From contig CAZMNY010000015.1 in the NCBI GenBank assembly GCA_964567745.1, positions 96,012-160,011 of the forward strand: 64,000 nt of DNA, written 5' to 3'. Made by a program: the position numbers and the translations under genes. The stretch is from CAZMNY01 sp964567745 (GTDB lineage Bacteria; Planctomycetota; Planctomycetia; Pirellulales; Pirellulaceae). Below the pieces are notes generated by a model. It saw nothing but the letters and a program-made list of their open reading frames with translations, did not search any database and was not told the DNA's origin. Of this stretch, positions 19,203 to 28,168 are shown in pieces; position 1 is the stretch's first letter, and each line of letters starts with the position of its first letter.

Positions 19203-19547
19203 ATGGCAAAACCACTCGTCTTTCAGTTCGGCGGAAAGGAAGTCTCCTTTCAAATGAACAAAGTCGACCGCAGCAAGCTCTACGGTTTCAAAGAGCTCGA
19301 AGTGCTCGACGAAAAGAAGCGGCCTTGCGAATTGGCGACGCTCTCCGGCGATGGGCAGACGGTGGTGGGCCGAGGCGGCACAGGCTTGGCCTACAACTCG
19401 TCGGACGGTCTATGGTGTAACAAAGGCGAGCTCACCCCGGTGGACATTGAGGGCAATGAGATCGAGCCCGTTAAGTCGTCATTCAACGCGCCGAATCCGC
19501 TTGGCGAAGAGGTCTCGATCGACAGGGCATGCTGCACGACTTGTTAA
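19203..19547 (+). CDS. N-terminal fragment of a ligase-like locus (hypothetical)
   Basis: 114 residues, starting MAKPLVFQFGGKEVSFQMNK with a beta-rich content (LATLSGDGQTVVGRGGTGLA, LTPVDIEGNEIEPV). No signal peptide and no family I can name with certainty. The last residues, RACCTTC, look out of frame rather than native: the next frame (19529-20248) overlaps it and continues with a DNA-ligase OB-fold. I infer the two were one gene whose middle was deleted. If they are separate genes, this one is an unassigned small protein. Confidence 0.55.
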   Translation: MAKPLVFQFGGKEVSFQMNKVDRSKLYGFKELEVLDEKKRPCELATLSGDGQTVVGRGGTGLAYNSSDGLWCNKGELTPVDIEGNEIEPVKSSFNAPNPLGEEVSIDRACCTTC

Positions 19548-20248
19548 CCGCCGTTGTTCGTAAGGACGGAAGCCTGCATCTGCTATGTAAAGTTGGCGGC
19601 GGATTCTCCGATGATCAACGTCGCGCTATGCTTTCCGACCTTAAAGATATGGTCGTCGAGAGCGACTACACCGAGGTGAATTCTGATCACGTCGCGTATC
19701 AGATGGTCCGGCCGGAATGGGTCGTCGAGATCAGTTGCCTCGACTTGATTTCTCAAACGACGCGAGGCGGTCCCGTCAATCGCATGGTCGTCGGTTGGAA
19801 CAAGGACGACGACAAATACGAGATTCTTCGCCGCTTGCCGCTGGCCAGCGTCATCTCGCCTCAGTTCGTCCGAGTGCGGGAAGACAAAACGTATCACGTC
19901 GACGACGCTCGAATCACGCAGGTTGCTGACCGAGTCGAAGTAGCAATGTCCGGTATGGACACGGCTCAGTTGACTCTCGCCAAAAGCGAAATCCTTCGCC
20001 GCGAAGTCTTCACGAAGCAACTCAAAGGCGCGACCATGGTGCGGAAGTTTTTGCTTTGGAAGACCAACAAAGAGAATGAGAGCGAAGACTTCCCGGCGTA
20101 CGTCATCCACTACACCGACTTTAGCCCCAACCGAAAAGTTCCCTTGCAACGTGAAGTTCGAGTCTCGAGTTCGGAAGACCAAATCAACTCGATGTGGGAC
20201 AAGCTCAAAGAAGCGAACATCAAAAAGGGTTGGAATCCCAGCGAGTAG
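19529..20248 (+). CDS. DNA-ligase-type OB-fold protein, catalytic domain missing
   Basis: 239 residues. Residues 1-60 match the C-terminal OB fold of ATP-dependent DNA ligases: the run LHLLCKVGGGFSDDQRRAML corresponds to the ligase pattern KVGTGFxxxxR, and YQMVRPEWVVEISCLDLI to the V.P..V.E. strand. The rest (residues 80-239) is an unassigned extension ending ENIKKGWNPSE. The nucleotidyltransferase domain with its catalytic KxDG lysine is absent here and in the overlapping upstream frame. As it stands it cannot be an active ligase; it may be a truncated gene or a nucleic-acid-binding remnant. Confidence 0.65.
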   Translation: MLHDLLTAVVRKDGSLHLLCKVGGGFSDDQRRAMLSDLKDMVVESDYTEVNSDHVAYQMVRPEWVVEISCLDLISQTTRGGPVNRMVVGWNKDDDKYEILRRLPLASVISPQFVRVREDKTYHVDDARITQVADRVEVAMSGMDTAQLTLAKSEILRREVFTKQLKGATMVRKFLLWKTNKENESEDFPAYVIHYTDFSPNRKVPLQREVRVSSSEDQINSMWDKLKEANIKKGWNPSE

Positions 20249-20341
20249 AATCGCGTTAGAGTTACTCACTCGTCGTAGCCGGCTACCACAGAAGTCGGGC
20301 AGCTCTTTCGGCACTGACTTGGCGAGCAAAAAGAGTGACGG

Positions 20342-20974
20342 TTATTCGCCCGGCGTGTTGAACGTTCGATCGCCGGCATCGCCAAGTCCTGGCACGATGA
20401 ACTTCTGCGCATTGAGTTCATCGTCGATCTCACAGACATAGATCTCCGTATCTGGATATCGTTCGCGAATCGCGCTGACGCCGTCACGAGCCGCGATGAC
20501 ACTGAGCAGTTTCACCGTGCTCACTCCCCATTGTTTGACCGCGTCGATGGCCAGCGCAGCGGAGCCGCCTGTGGCCAACATGGGGTCGAGCACCATGGCA
20601 ACTTCGACCGGTCGGCCCGGCGGCAGCTTGCTGTAATACTCGACTGGCCGAGCGGTTGCCTCATCGCGATAGAACCCCAAATGCCAAACTTCGGAGCTCG
20701 GCAGCAGGTCGAGGACCGGGTCGACCATTCCCAATCCGGCTCGCAGAATCGGAACGAGTCCGATTCGTTGAGCGAATGTCTGCCCCGTCATGGGGCACAG
20801 CGGAGTCTCGATATCGACCGGCTTGAGCGACAAATCTTTGGTCGCCTCGTAGGCCAGAAGCACTGCCAGTCGGCGAATCAACGCCCGAAACTCCGGCGGC
20901 TCAACCGACTTGTCGCGAAGTCGCGTAAGGTGAGTCTTGACAAGGGGATGTGTTAATTCCAAAACAGTCGGCAT
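20342..20974 (-). CDS. upp: Uracil phosphoribosyltransferase
   Basis: Pyrimidine salvage: uracil plus PRPP to UMP. 210 residues from the ATG at 20974, which has GGAG upstream; the frame is open to 21466 but the family begins at MPTVLELTHPLVKTHLTRLR. Key sites are LVPILRAGLGMVDPVLDLLP, the flexible loop region FYRDEATARPVEYYSKLP, and the PRPP loop VLDPMLATGGSAALAID; the C-terminal uracil-binding stretch is VPGLGDAGDRTFNT. Cytoplasmic. Confidence 0.97.
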   Translation of the reverse strand: MPTVLELTHPLVKTHLTRLRDKSVEPPEFRALIRRLAVLLAYEATKDLSLKPVDIETPLCPMTGQTFAQRIGLVPILRAGLGMVDPVLDLLPSSEVWHLGFYRDEATARPVEYYSKLPPGRPVEVAMVLDPMLATGGSAALAIDAVKQWGVSTVKLLSVIAARDGVSAIRERYPDTEIYVCEIDDELNAQKFIVPGLGDAGDRTFNTPGE

Positions 20975-21172
20975 AAGGGCAGCTCCAAACCGGTGGCGGA
21001 CAAGAAATGCGGATTTTGGCCAATCTTTTCTTTTTTGGCGAGATTGACTCAATGTGGCGTCCATCGATACAGAATACAAGCAGTAGACAGCGCGGACAGT
21101 GTAGATTGTTAGCTGGACCGAAAAATGGGACGGCGGGCCACGACGAACTGCGGATCCCAAGGAGACCGATCG

Positions 21173-21757
21173 ATGAAAGACTCGCCAAAACTTCGCCGCT
21201 CGATCCAGCTGACCGCTTGCGCTGCTCTCGTGACCGCGGCGATGTACCCCGCGGCCGAGGCGACAGCGATTGAGAAGATTCAGCGTTACTGCATCGCCAG
21301 CTGGCGAAACGCCGGAATCAGCGACTCCGACTGGGACGATTGCTCGCAGGAAGCGATCGAAAACTTGTTGGAGCGAGTCTCGCGTCGAGGCCTTACGTCT
21401 GCGATTAACCGCAAGAAATCTGTCGAACGTCGAGAACTCAATCGAGCCATCTGGCGGACGGCTCAACGCTGGCGAAGAGCCAAGCGTTCAACGTCACTCG
21501 ACGCCCTCGAATCATTCCAGCCCGCAGCGCCGCCGACAACCGACGCCTATGCTGAAAACAACGAGCGTCTTGAAGCACTCAGCGGCGCAATGGTCTGTCT
21601 CAATGACACCCAGCAGCAGATCATCGAGCAGAGCCGCAACGGTGCGAGCGTTCGCGAAATCGCCAAGACGCTCAACATGCCCGCCTCACGCGTTTCGGAT
21701 CACAAGTACAAAGCGATCCGAAAGATCCAGCGACATCTCAAATTGAGCACGGTCTAA
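21173..21757 (+). CDS. Sigma-factor-like (ECF/region 4) protein
   Basis: 194 residues from the ATG at 21173, which has AAGGAG nine bases upstream. The C-terminus is a helix-turn-helix typical of sigma region 4: LSGAMVCLNDTQQQIIEQSR, then GASVREIAKTLNMPASRVSD and HKYKAIRKIQRHL. Residues 45-75 (SDSDWDDCSQEAIENLLERV) resemble the start of sigma region 2. The N-terminus is odd: an Ala-rich hydrophobic stretch (SIQLTACAALVTAAMYPAAE) at about residues 10-30. It may be a divergent ECF sigma factor; no anti-sigma gene is adjacent. Confidence 0.75.
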   Translation: MKDSPKLRRSIQLTACAALVTAAMYPAAEATAIEKIQRYCIASWRNAGISDSDWDDCSQEAIENLLERVSRRGLTSAINRKKSVERRELNRAIWRTAQRWRRAKRSTSLDALESFQPAAPPTTDAYAENNERLEALSGAMVCLNDTQQQIIEQSRNGASVREIAKTLNMPASRVSDHKYKAIRKIQRHLKLSTV

Positions 21758-21898
21758 GTGCGCGAACAATAGCTCCGGTCGTGGAGGTGTTAAAGCGTCG
21801 CCATACCGCCTCGGCTCACTACGTTGCATTTGACGTATCGCCAACCGGCCCGCTCCACGCTCTGCGAGCGTAGCTACCACGAGACCGGTTGAAATTGC

Positions 21899-23476
21899 TT
21901 AACCGAGATCCGCGGTCGACCATTTGCCATCGACCAATCGCCAAGTCTCGCCGGTCGGGTTGGCATCCTGCAAGCCGATCGGCAACCTTTGTGGTCTCAC
22001 ATTGTCGTAGCAATGCAACGATGCGAATCGGACTAGGGACGCCGGAATGCCGACGGCGGTAAAGCCCGGATGTCCTGTCGCCGGATACGGGCCGCCATGA
22101 TTCATGGACGAGGCGACGGCCACGCCGGTCGGCATCTTGTCGTTGAGAAGTCGGCCAACTTTCGTGCGCATCAACGGTGCGATCTGGTCGTACGCCGCAT
22201 CGTCGGAACCATCTTCCGCCGAATAAATACAGCCGGTCAAGTTGCCTTCGAGATGCGACATGATTTGGCTCGCTTGTTCGACATCGTTCGCGACGACAAT
22301 CAGCGACTCGTTGCCGAACGCTTCTTCCTGAAACTGACACGGCACCTCAAGGAACTTGTCGCCGCTAATTTGCAGCAGAGTATTGGCTTGCGAATAGCCG
22401 TTGCCGGTGCCATCGACCGAGGTCAGCCGCTCGGCACCGGCGTCGCAAAGCGATTGAATTGCCGAACCGAGTGACGTGGCGACGCTCTTGGAAAGAAGCG
22501 TTCCAATTGGGCCGTCATTAAATTTGCTCACGACCGAGTCGACGAACTTCGTCGCATTGTCATCGTTGATCAGGACAACGAGGCCCGGGTTTGTGCAGAA
22601 CTGTCCAGTTCCCATCAGGCAACTTCCCGCAAACTCGGTCGCCAAATCGTCACCACGTTCGGCAAGCACTCCAGGAAGAATCACAACAGGATTGATACTC
22701 GACAATTCCAGGTAGATCGGCTTGCCGGCCTTGTCGGCGGCCGCTTTGAGTTTGAGTCCGGCCGATCGACTGCCGGTGTATCCCGTGGTGCCGATGCGGG
22801 GGTCCGCGACGAGACGCTCGCCATCGGCGTGGCTCGTTCGGTAGATCAACTGCACGATGCCGGCTGGCATCCCAGTCGCTTCCGCGGCGGCTCGCGCCTC
22901 TTCCGCGAATAGCTTGGTTGTGGCCGGATGAGATGAATTGGCTTTGCCGATAACTGGATTGCCCGCTGCGATTGCGGCGGCAAAGTCGCCTCCCGACAAA
23001 CTGCCGAAGGCAAACGGAAAATTGTTGGGGCCGAAGACGCAGACGGGACCGATGGATCCGAAGTGAGAACGGATACCCTGAGACGTGTCGATTGTCGCCA
23101 TCGACCAAGACATCTCGCGGCAGGCCGCCGCTGCCTGTCTCAATTGCCCGCTCGTTCGCGGTAGTTCGATGTCGGCGAGACGAGGCGACGTAGGCAAAGC
23201 TGTCTCCAAGTTCGCCATCGTCGCCAACGCGTCCTTGCGAGCATCAATGCGATCGGCAAATGTCTCTAGGAAGACCGCGATCGCCTCGCGCTTCATTCCT
23301 CGCATGGCTTCCCACGCTTCGACAGCCGAATTCAGAGCCGCGTCGCAGTCGCTCCAACTGCTAACCGGAAATACGTCGTCCAGCGCCGTTTGTGTGGCGG
23401 GGTTCTCGGCTTGAAATTCGCCGCAGGCGTCCGCCGCGCGCCCTACGCCGGCAATCAACACTTCTTGTAGACTCAT
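21899..23476 (-). CDS. Aldehyde dehydrogenase, 2,5-dioxovalerate dehydrogenase-like
   Basis: 525 residues. Related ALDHs (KGSADH group) oxidise 2,5-dioxopentanoate to 2-oxoglutarate, the last step of pentonate and hexarate degradation. Visible features: oxyanion Asn region GPNNFPFAFG (148-157), cofactor lysine in GNPVIGKANSSHP (K178), the NAD(P) loop GYTGSRSAG, general base E257 in IYLELSSINP, and catalytic C294 in GTGQFCTNPG. The lysine-serine-rich GKANSSHP stretch is typical of this NADP-using subgroup. It lies 80 bases downstream of the FAH-family gene on the same strand, which supports the pathway call. Confidence 0.88.
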   Translation of the reverse strand: MSLQEVLIAGVGRAADACGEFQAENPATQTALDDVFPVSSWSDCDAALNSAVEAWEAMRGMKREAIAVFLETFADRIDARKDALATMANLETALPTSPRLADIELPRTSGQLRQAAAACREMSWSMATIDTSQGIRSHFGSIGPVCVFGPNNFPFAFGSLSGGDFAAAIAAGNPVIGKANSSHPATTKLFAEEARAAAEATGMPAGIVQLIYRTSHADGERLVADPRIGTTGYTGSRSAGLKLKAAADKAGKPIYLELSSINPVVILPGVLAERGDDLATEFAGSCLMGTGQFCTNPGLVVLINDDNATKFVDSVVSKFNDGPIGTLLSKSVATSLGSAIQSLCDAGAERLTSVDGTGNGYSQANTLLQISGDKFLEVPCQFQEEAFGNESLIVVANDVEQASQIMSHLEGNLTGCIYSAEDGSDDAAYDQIAPLMRTKVGRLLNDKMPTGVAVASSMNHGGPYPATGHPGFTAVGIPASLVRFASLHCYDNVRPQRLPIGLQDANPTGETWRLVDGKWSTADLG

Positions 23477-23556
23477 CAGATTGGGCTCGTCTTTCTAAGC
23501 GCGCTTTGTCAATAAACGCGTCCGCGTTCTGTTTTGCATCGCACTTGAAATCAAAT

Positions 23557-24405
23557 TCAGCCCTGGACAACGGGGTTGGATAGCAGCCCCACGCCGTCGA
23601 TCGAAATCTCGACGACGTCACCCGCACGGAGCGTAAAATCGCTGTCCGGCACCACGCCAGTCCCGGTTAGCAGGAACGCCCCGGTCGGCAGCGAATTGTC
23701 GCGGCCCAGCCAACCGATGAGGTCTTCAAATGTGCGGGCCATTTGATCGACGCCCGTCTCGCCGGAAAACACAAGATTGCCGTCGCGATGAATCGCCAAG
23801 CGAATCCCGATATCATTCCGCTCCGGCATGGCGTCGACAAGCGTGATGCATGGTCCGAGTCCGCAGCATTGGTCGTAGACTTTGGCTTGGGGCAAGTAGA
23901 GCGGGTTGTCACCCTCAATATCGCGAGAACTCATGTCGTTGCCGACCGTGAAGCCGACAAGCTGTTTCTTGGAATTCAGAACCAAAGTCAATTCCGGCTC
24001 CGGCACGTTCCACTCGGCATCGCTGCGAATCCTCAGCGGTCGCCCCGGTCCGCTCACTCGATGAGGCGTCGCTTTGAGGAACAGCTCGGGGCGAGGCGAC
24101 GCGTAGACTCGGTCGTAGCAGGAAGCGGCCGCTTCGGACTCTTCCATTCGAGCGGTCTGGCTACGCTTGTAGGTGACGCCCGCAGCCCAAACTTCTTGTT
24201 GATCGATCGGCGCCAGAATCTCGATCTCACTGGCTGCGATCGATCCCTCTTGCAAGGCGGCTTGGGCCGTCTCGCTTGGCGATGCTGATTCCAACAATTG
24301 ACTCAGCGACTCGACCTTGGCCGGGTCGAATGGAGTGACCGAGTCGTCTTCATTCAAAACACCGACGCGTTCTTGGTCATTGTGAGCAAACTTGACGAGC
24401 TTCAT
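23557..24405 (-). CDS. Fumarylacetoacetate-hydrolase-family enzyme, likely 2-keto-3-deoxy-acid dehydratase
   Basis: 282 residues from the ATG at 24405 (MKLVKFAHNDQERVGVLN); the open frame upstream to a TTG at 24444 is not needed. FAH-fold features: VWAAGVTYKRSQTARMEES, the metal-ligand stretch WNVPEPELTLVLN (two Glu), and VGNDMSSRDIEGDNPLYLPQ. Sequence style matches the AraD1-type group, in which the best-known activity is dehydration of 2-keto-3-deoxyarabinonate to 2,5-dioxopentanoate. The next gene downstream is an ALDH that would consume that product. General FAH-family membership is secure; the substrate is inferred from context. Confidence 0.85.
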   Translation of the reverse strand: MKLVKFAHNDQERVGVLNEDDSVTPFDPAKVESLSQLLESASPSETAQAALQEGSIAASEIEILAPIDQQEVWAAGVTYKRSQTARMEESEAAASCYDRVYASPRPELFLKATPHRVSGPGRPLRIRSDAEWNVPEPELTLVLNSKKQLVGFTVGNDMSSRDIEGDNPLYLPQAKVYDQCCGLGPCITLVDAMPERNDIGIRLAIHRDGNLVFSGETGVDQMARTFEDLIGWLGRDNSLPTGAFLLTGTGVVPDSDFTLRAGDVVEISIDGVGLLSNPVVQG

Positions 24406-24555
24406 GATCGGGATCTTGTAGGAGTTGTGGGAAGGGATTGTCAAACCATTGCGAATTCAGCACACGCCAGTCAGCGAGAAACGCCAACCTCCAAGAGCCA
24501 GGCGCTTGTCGCGGAGCTCTCGCTGGACGCGGCGTCGCAGCAACCTCGCTCCGAT

Positions 24556-25623
24556 TCACTTCCAGATGTCTCGCAGGCGGCGAATCCAATTGCCATGCAT
24601 GATGGCTTCTATGTCCTCTTGCGGGTAGCCCCGGTTCGCAAGGATGTCGATCAGTTTGCTTAGGTCGGCGATCGAGTCGAGGTCGTACGGACATTGTTCG
24701 GTGCCGAATCCACCGTCGAGGTCTGAGCCGATGCCGACGTGGTTCGCGTTACCGGCTAGCTGGCAAATGTGGTCGACGTGCATCACGATGCGCTCGATGT
24801 TAACGCCCGCTTGCTTCGGCTTGGTTGTGCCTCGCACCCAATTTGTGTGCATCATCCAAGCGTCAAAGGCCATGCCAATAACACCTTCGCGTTCGAGTAT
24901 CACCTTGATTTGATCGTCACTGAATTGGCGTTGGTGAGGCACGATAGCTCGGCAGTTATTGTGGCTCGCCCACAGCGGTCCGTCCCAAAGTTCGAGCGAC
25001 TCCCAGAATGCCTCGTCGGTCAGGTGGGTGACGTCGAGGATCATGTCGAGCCGCGACATTTCCATCAGCAGATCGCGGCCAATGGTGGTGAGTCCGCCGG
25101 CAGCGCCAGTTCCAGGCGAGTAGCGGCCGTCGCCGTAGTGGGCTGGGCCCAGAGCTCGAAGCCCATCGGCGTAACTTCGCTCGAGATGGGCCGGCGTAAG
25201 AATCGAATCGGCGCCTTCGAGGCTGAGGATGTAACCGATCGGCGCATCGCTGGGCGGGTCGTTCTCCCAAAGCGCGAGGTGCCGATCGAGTCCATCTCGA
25301 TCGATGATCTGGACAAGTTGACCGGCCTCCTCCATCGCTCGATACCAAGCCAGCTGAGCTTGCGTAATGGCCCAAGCGATCTCTGGGCTGTTCCAACCGG
25401 GAAGCGGATTGCCTGGCGCGACATAGCGAGCAATCTGTGTCGCCACGCAGATGCCGATGTTGCCTCGCCGCATCTCGTCGAACGTTGCCACACCCAATCC
25501 GCGGTCGACTTTGTCCGTCATTCCGTTTTCGCGAAAGCGGACGTCGTCGAGCGACTGGGTCAAGTCACGATTCCACTCGACCGCGTTCATCGAGAGGTCG
25601 AGGTGGGCGTCAAAAATGAACAT
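24556..25623 (-). CDS. M19 (renal-type) membrane dipeptidase family protein
   Basis: 355 residues, no signal peptide. The amidohydrolase barrel opens with FIFDAHLDLSMNA (metal ligands HxD), then ILSLEGADS (bridging Glu), DVTHLTDEAFWE, ASHNNCRAIVPHQRQFSD, and finally GIGSDLDGGFG (catalytic Asp). These are the M19 landmarks. It sits between the symporter gene (71 bases upstream) and the FAH gene. Bacterial M19 proteins vary in substrate (dipeptides, D-amino-acid peptides, sometimes other amides), so its part in this sugar-acid-like cluster is unclear. Confidence 0.93.
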   Translation of the reverse strand: MFIFDAHLDLSMNAVEWNRDLTQSLDDVRFRENGMTDKVDRGLGVATFDEMRRGNIGICVATQIARYVAPGNPLPGWNSPEIAWAITQAQLAWYRAMEEAGQLVQIIDRDGLDRHLALWENDPPSDAPIGYILSLEGADSILTPAHLERSYADGLRALGPAHYGDGRYSPGTGAAGGLTTIGRDLLMEMSRLDMILDVTHLTDEAFWESLELWDGPLWASHNNCRAIVPHQRQFSDDQIKVILEREGVIGMAFDAWMMHTNWVRGTTKPKQAGVNIERIVMHVDHICQLAGNANHVGIGSDLDGGFGTEQCPYDLDSIADLSKLIDILANRGYPQEDIEAIMHGNWIRRLRDIWK

Positions 25624-25694
25624 GAGAATACTCTCTCTCGGCTCGATTCAACTTGCGGAGTGAGCCAAATCGAATTTGTCACACTGTTGGCAAG

Positions 25695-27641
25695 TTACGC
25701 TTCGCTCTGATTCGGTCGTCGCGCGAAATATTTCTCGACGATGGCGCGAGGTGGCGGGGGCGTCAACAGCGTGATCACAAAACCGATCACGAACGAGGCG
25801 AAGAGGCCGACGATGATCGGATCAAAGTTGAATAGTCGGTAGGGATCGAAGAAGGAATCGTTCATGATCGCCCCGGCGACGTACATTCCGAAGTGGGCCG
25901 AGAAGCCTCCCAGCATCCCGCCGATCGCGCCCTGGAAATTGGAGCGCGGCCAGTAGAGCGAATAGACGATTGGGCCGAGGAAACAGGCGGCCAATCCGCT
26001 GCCGACGTACACGATAATGTCCTGGAGAAATTCAGGCGGGTTGACGGCACCTAACATCGCGGCCGTTCCGACGAGCAGAGTCACCGCGTAGCAAGCGAGC
26101 TTGATGGTCTTCTCGTTTGCATCAGGGTTGATGTTTCGCTGATAAATATCTCGCACCAACGCGGAGGAGATCATCAGCAGGAAACTGTCGACCGTCGACA
26201 TCACCGCCGCAAACGGCGCGGCGATCAGCAAGCCAGCCAGCCATCCCGCTCCGATTTTTGAGGTCAGGTAGACCGCCATCGCCGGCATGATTCGGTCCGA
26301 TTCCAAATCCATGCCAGGCATGAGGACGCGGGAACAGCAAAAGATGATGACTAGTGGAAAGTAAATCGCGGAATAGTAAATCGCCACCGTGAAGATCGCT
26401 CGGCGCAGCGTCGTCGAATTCTTGAACGCCATCAGTCTGACCATGCTGCTCGGCTGACCTGCGCCTGAAATCGCCCACATGAAGAAGAACGAGAAAGCCA
26501 AGCTGAGCGGCAGGAATCCATCTGACTTAGTGCGGTGTGGTCCGGGGCCAGTAACGTAAGATCCCTTCGATTCGGCTCCACTAGCATAAGGTTCCGGCCT
26601 TACCTCTTCGAGCGAAACGTCTCGGCGGATCTTTTTGCTCTCTTCCTTTAGCACTCGCTCTCGGTCGCTGTCCGTTTCGATTTCAAGCAATTGGATGTCC
26701 TTCACGAGTTCATCGCCAACCGCTGCGGCCTTCACGTCGATCACTTTAAATAATCGATCGCTTCCTGCTGAATCGGTCCAGAGAATCCAGTCGCCGTTAG
26801 TTAGTCGCTTATTAGCGGGGTTCCCAATTGACACGTTGGCAACGGTTGGCGTTGGCGGAGTCATCTTGGCCATCGTGTCGGTGGCCTTGTTCAGCCCGCC
26901 ACATAGATAGATGGCCAACGGCAGCATGAACAACACGCCGACAACCATCACGACGCCCTGCATCACATCGGTCCAGACGACCGCGTGGAATCCGCCGTAG
27001 GTCGTGTAGACAATCACAGCGGCGCCAAATGCGAACAAGCACAAGAGGTACTCCGGCGTGACGCCATCAAACCAACCGATGCTCGAAGTCGTTGGGCTGA
27101 GCAAAGCGGCTGCGTCATGGAAATACGTGACGTCTTGCAGCAGAGTTTGCAGAATCAGAGTGCCCGCCTTGAACTGGGCGACAAGATTGAAGGACATAAA
27201 AAAGACGATTAGCCCGACCGACAAGATGCCAAAGGCCGCGTTGTTGTAACGATCTCGCAAGATGTCGGGGACCGTGATCGCACCCGACAGTCTCGCCACC
27301 TGATTGATTCGCTTGCCTAACAAACCCATCGCGCAGATGGGAACGACCATATAGCTGCCGATCCACAGACCGAGCACCCAACCGTGCGAATAGATCTTGG
27401 AGGGAAAGCCGGTAAAACTTCCGCCTGAAGCACTCGTTGCGGCGAACGTCAAAGCAAAGGCCCAAACGCCCAAGCCTCGGCTGCCCAAAAAGTATTCACT
27501 CAGAAAACTGCGTTTGCTCAGCAGCCGGTTCGACAACGCGGCCAATACGAATACTGCCAGCGTATAGAGCCCAAACGTCGCTAGGGCAATGTTCGAACCC
27601 TCGGCAAGTAGGGGCGTTTGAAATAGAGAATTGATCATCAT
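25695..27641 (-). CDS. Sodium:solute symporter (SSS family) with large soluble insert
   Basis: 648 residues, about 13 transmembrane segments. Landmarks include LSEYFLGSRGLGVWAFALTF (TM1-2 region), VPDILRDRYNN and the conserved TYGGFHAVVWTDVMQGVVMV. Between TM segments at roughly residues 265-400 is a 130-residue hydrophilic insert (WTDSAGSDRLFKVIDVKAAA and many charged residues) not usual in the family. The start ATG at 27641 overlaps the stop of the upstream small gene (ATGA) and GGAGG lies just before it; the second ATG at 27638 is equally good. Likely imports the substrate of the downstream enzymes with sodium. Confidence 0.92.
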   Translation of the reverse strand: MMINSLFQTPLLAEGSNIALATFGLYTLAVFVLAALSNRLLSKRSFLSEYFLGSRGLGVWAFALTFAATSASGGSFTGFPSKIYSHGWVLGLWIGSYMVVPICAMGLLGKRINQVARLSGAITVPDILRDRYNNAAFGILSVGLIVFFMSFNLVAQFKAGTLILQTLLQDVTYFHDAAALLSPTTSSIGWFDGVTPEYLLCLFAFGAAVIVYTTYGGFHAVVWTDVMQGVVMVVGVLFMLPLAIYLCGGLNKATDTMAKMTPPTPTVANVSIGNPANKRLTNGDWILWTDSAGSDRLFKVIDVKAAAVGDELVKDIQLLEIETDSDRERVLKEESKKIRRDVSLEEVRPEPYASGAESKGSYVTGPGPHRTKSDGFLPLSLAFSFFFMWAISGAGQPSSMVRLMAFKNSTTLRRAIFTVAIYYSAIYFPLVIIFCCSRVLMPGMDLESDRIMPAMAVYLTSKIGAGWLAGLLIAAPFAAVMSTVDSFLLMISSALVRDIYQRNINPDANEKTIKLACYAVTLLVGTAAMLGAVNPPEFLQDIIVYVGSGLAACFLGPIVYSLYWPRSNFQGAIGGMLGGFSAHFGMYVAGAIMNDSFFDPYRLFNFDPIIVGLFASFVIGFVITLLTPPPPRAIVEKYFARRPNQSEA

Positions 27642-27982
27642 GCGTCCTCCCCTGATTCCGATGTTGCATCGGATTTCAATGGAAGCTCGTCGTCGGCGAC
27701 GCCAACGTCGTCGTCCTGCATGTAGCAAAAGCAAAACCAGGTCGTCACGATATCAGCCAACAACCAAGGCAATGCGATTCCCCAAAACAGCCAGGACGGA
27801 ATGCCGAGGAATGTCGAGAAATTCGCGGAGTCAAATGACCCGACGTATCCAAAGTAGTAGCAGTACGGTACAGCCCAGACGAGGCAGACTAGCCAAATCG
27901 TGAAGATGACGATCGCTTCCCGCCTCGAGTTGAGGAAGATCGGGTCATAGTCGATCGGCTTTTCTTTATCGGGATTGTTCAT
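27638..27982 (-). CDS. Small two-helix membrane protein, SSS partner (YhdT/DUF997-like)
   Basis: 114 residues with two hydrophobic segments, REAIVIFTIWLVCLVWAVPY near 21-40 and FWGIALPWLLADIVTTWFCF near 66-85, and an acidic C-tail. This is the layout of the small proteins encoded directly before sodium:solute symporters of the pantothenate/solute type. Its stop codon overlaps the symporter start, so the two are translationally coupled. Family assignment rests on topology and position; I am fairly sure of the partnership and less sure of the name. Confidence 0.75.
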   Translation of the reverse strand: MNNPDKEKPIDYDPIFLNSRREAIVIFTIWLVCLVWAVPYCYYFGYVGSFDSANFSTFLGIPSWLFWGIALPWLLADIVTTWFCFCYMQDDDVGVADDELPLKSDATSESGEDA

Positions 27983-28168
27983 CGCGGCCTGCAGATGTGA
28001 AACAGCGGCGGGAGGGTATCGGAGTGACCGCCGATTCTAATCCCCAATCATAGCGCGATGCAAATGCCTGGCGTTCGAAAGCCAATGCAAGTTGCGCAAG
28101 GGACAGTCGCAACAACAATCCAAGCAATTCCTCGAGCAGCCATCGTTCACCGATTTCGGCAAACCTCG

